The position numbers and the translations under genes were made by a program. From the NCBI RefSeq assembly GCF_003352465.1, contig NZ_CP031153.1, positions 2,222,465-2,286,464 on the forward strand: a stretch of 64,000 bases of DNA. The letters run 5' to 3'. This DNA comes from Kordia sp. SMS9 (GTDB lineage Bacteria; Bacteroidota; Bacteroidia; Flavobacteriales; Flavobacteriaceae). The notes below the pieces were generated by a model. That model made no database searches. It was given only the letters and a program-made list of their open reading frames with translations, and was not told where the DNA came from. Shown here one piece after another: positions 60,538-64,000 of this stretch (position 1 is its first letter; each line of letters begins with the position of its first letter).

Positions 60538-61674
60538 CTATTCTCTCAACAAACTAAAAGCCCCTTTTGTTAAAAATTGCGTTCCCGAAAAGCGTTCAAC
60601 ATCTTTTACAATGGTATATCCATTACTACTTTCTCCAATTTGTAATTCTCGTTGTTCAAAATGGTAAATATCAGCTTCTTTCTTTACCAATATCAATACG
60701 TATGCTTTCTCGTCAACCACAACGATTGCTTCATCAGGTACTGCTTTTGCTCTCGATGAATTTGTAATAATAAACGCTTCCACAAACATACCTGTTAAGA
60801 AACGGTGATCGGTTTCATTTTCAATATGCGCATGCACTTTAATCGTTCTATTTTCTTCAATTGAGCTTCCAACCAAATGCACTTTTGCAGTAAAATTTTC
60901 AGTACTAGCTTCTGGAATGTTGAATTTAATTTTCTGCCCTTTTTTCACACTCATAATATCTTTTTCAAACACGGAAAGTTCCAAGTGAATGTGACTATTA
61001 TCAACGATTTCTACAATGGGATTTGCTGGCGAAACATACGATCCTTTAGTTACATTGACTTTGGTAATACTTCCCGAAATGGGCGCATAGATAGGCGCAA
61101 CCGCCGTAATAATTCCTTTTTCAACGGAAGTTGGCGAAATATGCAACAGCTTCAATTGCGCTTGCAAACCGTTGTAGGTTGCCAAAGCTGTTTTGTATTC
61201 ACTTTCGGCTTTTAAAAAGCTTTTTTGCGAAGTAATTTTTTCTGCAACCATCGTTTTTTGGCGTTCATATTCTGATTTCAAAAACGTAAGTCGCTCGTGT
61301 ATTTCTGAATAGTTTTGCTGTAATGTGACAAACTCAGGATTTTCAATAGTAAGCAAGCGTTGCCCTTTTTTAATAAGATCACCTTCCAAAAAAGGCATGC
61401 TTTTCACATAACCGCCCATGGAAGCATTGACAACAGCTTTATTTTCGGGTGGCACATCTACGATTCCGCTGACTTGAATGGTATTTGGAAATAATTTTTC
61501 TTCCAAAACACCTAAGTGCATTTGGTTGGTTTCGAATTGTGTTTGCGAAATCTGAATGGTATTTCCTGGATGTTCATCAGATGGAACTACAGTTTTTTCA
61601 CGTTCGTTTTTTCCACAATTGTAAAAAGAAAAAAGAACGCTTAAAAGTATGATTTTATAGTATGTACGTTGCAT
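60538..61674 (-). CDS. Efflux RND periplasmic adaptor (CusB/CzcB-like) lipoprotein
   Basis: 378 aa membrane-fusion protein linking an RND pump to the outer-membrane channel. Signal with lipobox SFYNC (Cys20). Lipoyl-like domain (PENKAVVNASMGGYVKSM, LEGDLIKKGQRL), coiled-coil hairpin (about 110-165; FVTLQQNYSEIHERLTFLKS), second lipoyl half (APISGSITKVNVTKGSYV), and beta-barrel domains (KIKFNIPEASTENFTAKVHL). Ends 10 bases after the permease gene, so one operon on the minus strand. Heavy metal (Cu/Ag) export is the likely role. Confidence 0.9.
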   Translation of the reverse strand: MQRTYYKIILLSVLFSFYNCGKNEREKTVVPSDEHPGNTIQISQTQFETNQMHLGVLEEKLFPNTIQVSGIVDVPPENKAVVNASMGGYVKSMPFLEGDLIKKGQRLLTIENPEFVTLQQNYSEIHERLTFLKSEYERQKTMVAEKITSQKSFLKAESEYKTALATYNGLQAQLKLLHISPTSVEKGIITAVAPIYAPISGSITKVNVTKGSYVSPANPIVEIVDNSHIHLELSVFEKDIMSVKKGQKIKFNIPEASTENFTAKVHLVGSSIEENRTIKVHAHIENETDHRFLTGMFVEAFIITNSSRAKAVPDEAIVVVDEKAYVLILVKKEADIYHFEQRELQIGESSNGYTIVKDVERFSGTQFLTKGAFSLLRE

Positions 61675-61684
61675 AACGTGGTGT

Positions 61685-64000
61685 TTATAAAGTTAAATAA
61701 TTAATGGCAATTACGGTTTGATTGTACTGTTCAAGTTTGTCCAAATAGTCTAACTTTACCTCGTACGCGCTTTCCAAACTTTGTATATATTGATAAAAGT
61801 CAATTTCTCCATTTTTGAAACTTCCGTTGGCTGTTTTTAAAATTTCATCTGAAAGTTTAGCACCTTCTTCATCAAAATAAGTCAAGCTTTTTTCCAATTG
61901 AAGCAACTGTAAATCAAGCGTTTTATATGTGGCTTTTAACTGTGTTTCGTATTCAATAGCTTCTTCATTAGCAATATCTTCAGCAATGCGAGCCGCTTTT
62001 ATTTTGGCAGACTGTCCGCCAAAAAGCAACGGAATTTTCAAGCCAAATTGATAACCATACAAATTGTCATTCAATTGCGGATTTGATCCTTGAAAGTAAT
62101 TAACAGAAATATCGGGTAATAACTTTTGTTTCTCAAAACTCCGTTTGGCTTTTGACAAAGTAATACGTTGTTGATAATACGCTATTTCAGCACTTTTATT
62201 TAGGGAAATAGAAGTTCGGGCAACTTTTAAAAACGGTATTTTTTGGATGTGTAAACTATCTTCTGTTTGTACAAATTTCAGCAAATTTTCATACGCTTGT
62301 TGTGCATTTTTCAGTGCATCCGCATACGCGAGATGAATTCTTTTTTGCTTAGATGCTGCTGTAATTTTTTCTAAATAATTCGTTTCACCCAATTCGAAGC
62401 GTCTTGCTGCTATTTTTGAAAAATCAGTATACAAACTGTCTAACTCTTCATATAAAATGGCTTTTTCATTTGCAATTAGATAGCTGTAGAAACTAGCCGT
62501 CACATTTCGCGTCAGAGCTTTTTCTTCAACCGCGAACTTACTTAAAATCAACGCTTTTTCTGCATTTCGCACTTTCTTCTCAGAAAAATATACCGTTGGG
62601 AAACGAACATCTTGCTGTATGCCAAAAACTCGCAAGGGTTTATTATTTGCCGCTAAATTGTTTTGATCTAACGAATAATACACATACGTTTTATCAAACG
62701 TAAACGCCGTTTTTACATTCGTTTCTGCTTGCTGAATTTCTAGTGAATTCGCTTTAAGTCCCGAATTATTTTCTTTCGCTAATACGATCAAATCATCCAA
62801 AGTGACTTCTTTTACTTCTTGACTAAAAACACTAAACGTGCAACATAGCAACACAACGCTGATTCCTTTTTTAGACATGGTTTTGTTCTTTTTTTTGTTC
62901 GTTTGAGAACGATGAAACATCGCGTATAAAACAGGCAATACTACTAATGTGAGTAAGGTTGCTGTGACCAATCCGCCAATAACGACAGTTGCCAACGGAC
63001 GTTGTACTTCTGCACCCGCATTTGTGGATATCGCCATCGGTAAAAAACCTAAAGCTGCCGCAGAAGCTGTCAACAACACAGCTCTCAATCGGTCTTTGGT
63101 TCCTTGTTTTATCAATGTTTCCATAGTATCAAATCCTTGTTTTTTTAATTCTTTAAAATGTTCTATCAACACAATTCCGTTGAGAACTGCAATTCCGAAT
63201 AGTGCAATAAATCCTACACCTGCCGAAATGCTAAAAGGTAAATCGCGCAACCATAGCAATAACACGCCGCCAACCGCCGCAAGTGGAATGGCTGAATAAA
63301 TGAGCAAGGCTTCTTTGACAGATTTGAACGCAAAATAGAGCAATACAAATATTAAGATCAATGCAATAGGTACGGCAAGCAACAATCGTGATTTGGCGCT
63401 TTGTAAATTTTCAAACTGTCCGCCATAGGTAATAGAATAGCCAACAGGCAACTTTATATTGTTTTCAATTAAATGTTGTACATCATCCACAACGGATTGC
63501 AAATCGCGATTACGCACATTAATTCCAACTACAATTCTTCTGCGTGTATCATCACGGGAGATTTTGGCAGCTCCTTTTTGGTAACTAACCGTTGCCAATT
63601 CCCGCAAAGGCACTTTTCCGCCAGCAGGCACATCTACATATAAATTTTGAAGATTTTCAATGTCTTGACGTTTCTGTCGGTCCAAACGAACGACCAAATC
63701 AAAACGTTTTTCACCTTCAAAAATATGTCCCACCATTTTTCCCGCAAACCCCATGGAAATCATCTCATTCAAGTCTTGAATATTCAATCCGTAGCGCGCA
63801 ATTTGTGAACGATTGTATTGAATGTTCATTTCTGGTAATCCCGCAATTTTTTCCACAGAAATATCTGCGGCTCCTGAAACGTTTTGTATCAAATTGCCAA
63901 TTTCGTTTCCTTTTTTCGCTAAAATTTCTAAATCTTCTCCAAAAATTTTAATTGCAATATCTGCACGAACACCAGTAATCAATTCGTTAAATCGCATTTC
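61685..64000 (-). CDS. CusA-type RND permease fused to TolC-like outer-membrane factor, partial
   Basis: Continuous frame reaching the right edge, 771 codons visible. The first ~370 residues are the C-terminal half of a CusA/CzcA-type permease (VSYQKGAAKISRDDTRRRIV, SISAGVGFIALFGIAVLNGI, RLRAVLLTASAAALGFLPMA, TLLTLVVLPVLYAMF). Then a basic linker (RSQTNKKKNKTM) and an internal signal-like MSKKGISVVLLCCTFSVFSQ, then a TolC-family domain (about 390-770) with two long helical hairpins. Such permease-OMF fusions occur in Bacteroidota heavy-metal pumps. The N-terminal part lies beyond the window. Confidence 0.9.
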   Translation of the reverse strand, partial: EMRFNELITGVRADIAIKIFGEDLEILAKKGNEIGNLIQNVSGAADISVEKIAGLPEMNIQYNRSQIARYGLNIQDLNEMISMGFAGKMVGHIFEGEKRFDLVVRLDRQKRQDIENLQNLYVDVPAGGKVPLRELATVSYQKGAAKISRDDTRRRIVVGINVRNRDLQSVVDDVQHLIENNIKLPVGYSITYGGQFENLQSAKSRLLLAVPIALILIFVLLYFAFKSVKEALLIYSAIPLAAVGGVLLLWLRDLPFSISAGVGFIALFGIAVLNGIVLIEHFKELKKQGFDTMETLIKQGTKDRLRAVLLTASAAALGFLPMAISTNAGAEVQRPLATVVIGGLVTATLLTLVVLPVLYAMFHRSQTNKKKNKTMSKKGISVVLLCCTFSVFSQEVKEVTLDDLIVLAKENNSGLKANSLEIQQAETNVKTAFTFDKTYVYYSLDQNNLAANNKPLRVFGIQQDVRFPTVYFSEKKVRNAEKALILSKFAVEEKALTRNVTASFYSYLIANEKAILYEELDSLYTDFSKIAARRFELGETNYLEKITAASKQKRIHLAYADALKNAQQAYENLLKFVQTEDSLHIQKIPFLKVARTSISLNKSAEIAYYQQRITLSKAKRSFEKQKLLPDISVNYFQGSNPQLNDNLYGYQFGLKIPLLFGGQSAKIKAARIAEDIANEEAIEYETQLKATYKTLDLQLLQLEKSLTYFDEEGAKLSDEILKTANGSFKNGEIDFYQYIQSLESAYEVKLDYLDKLEQYNQTVIAINYLTL

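Overview
The window reads as a chromosomal segment of a marine Flavobacteriaceae bacterium (Bacteroidota). I infer a Kordia-like genus from overall protein character, not from a database search. The evidence for the family is: low GC; the gliding genes gldB and gldC; a secreted protein with a type IX secretion (T9SS) C-terminal sorting domain; many SPII lipoproteins; a Bacteroidota-style dcw cluster (mraZ to ftsZ) whose PBP carries a PASTA domain and whose MraY and FtsZ are long; frequent GTG/TTG starts; and TAnnTTTG-like -7 boxes.

Layout. 0-3.3 kb: end of a PLP enzyme, a LysM glucosaminidase, hemL and two small secreted proteins. 3.4-4.4 kb: membrane protein plus ABC ATPase. 4.4-6.3 kb: AT-rich accessory patch on the minus strand, with a candidate orphan toxin/immunity cassette and a gene broken by an in-frame TGA. 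6.3-9 kb: GDYXXLXY/DUF2157 pair and a YiaA/B-like membrane protein. 9.1-18.9 kb: helical-repeat protein, a gene remnant, a secreted protein made of two near-identical halves, rlmN, an arylsulfotransferase-like lipoprotein, a T9SS cargo protein and a polyprenyl synthase. 19-21.5 kb: sigma factor, anti-sigma-like protein and outer-membrane barrel protein in one operon. 21.9-31.6 kb: erythromycin-esterase-like protein, dnaG, an orphan LuxR-type regulator, nadE, gldBC, a DUF5995 protein, engB and an alpha/beta hydrolase.

31.8-48.2 kb is the cell-wall and division operon: mraZ-rsmH-ftsL-ftsI-murE-mraY-murD-ftsW-(IVP-like element)-murG-murC-ftsQ-ftsA-ftsZ. Its control region has three MraZ-type direct repeats. 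A four-helix-bundle (23S rRNA intervening-sequence type) ORF, frameshifted and bracketed by a perfect 19-bp inverted repeat, sits between ftsW and murG. yqeY and tRNA-Arg(UCG) follow.

48.8-55.8 kb looks like a 6.9-kb insertion or rearrangement. The 3' end of the tRNA plus its terminator hairpin is repeated at 55737-55797. Between the copies lie a FlgO/TolB-like protein, a DNA-binding/TM protein, a TPR histidine kinase with its response regulator, lipoproteins and a membrane protein; no integrase is visible. 55.8-64 kb: lipoprotein, a MORN protein with a ClpX-type zinc finger, a persulfide-dioxygenase/rhodanese fusion, an HMA protein, a 1-Cys peroxiredoxin, and a CusB-like adaptor with a CusA-TolC fusion running off the window. 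Intergenic DNA is rich in short dispersed and tandem repeats (7-, 8-, 29- and 156-bp units and two dispersed families).
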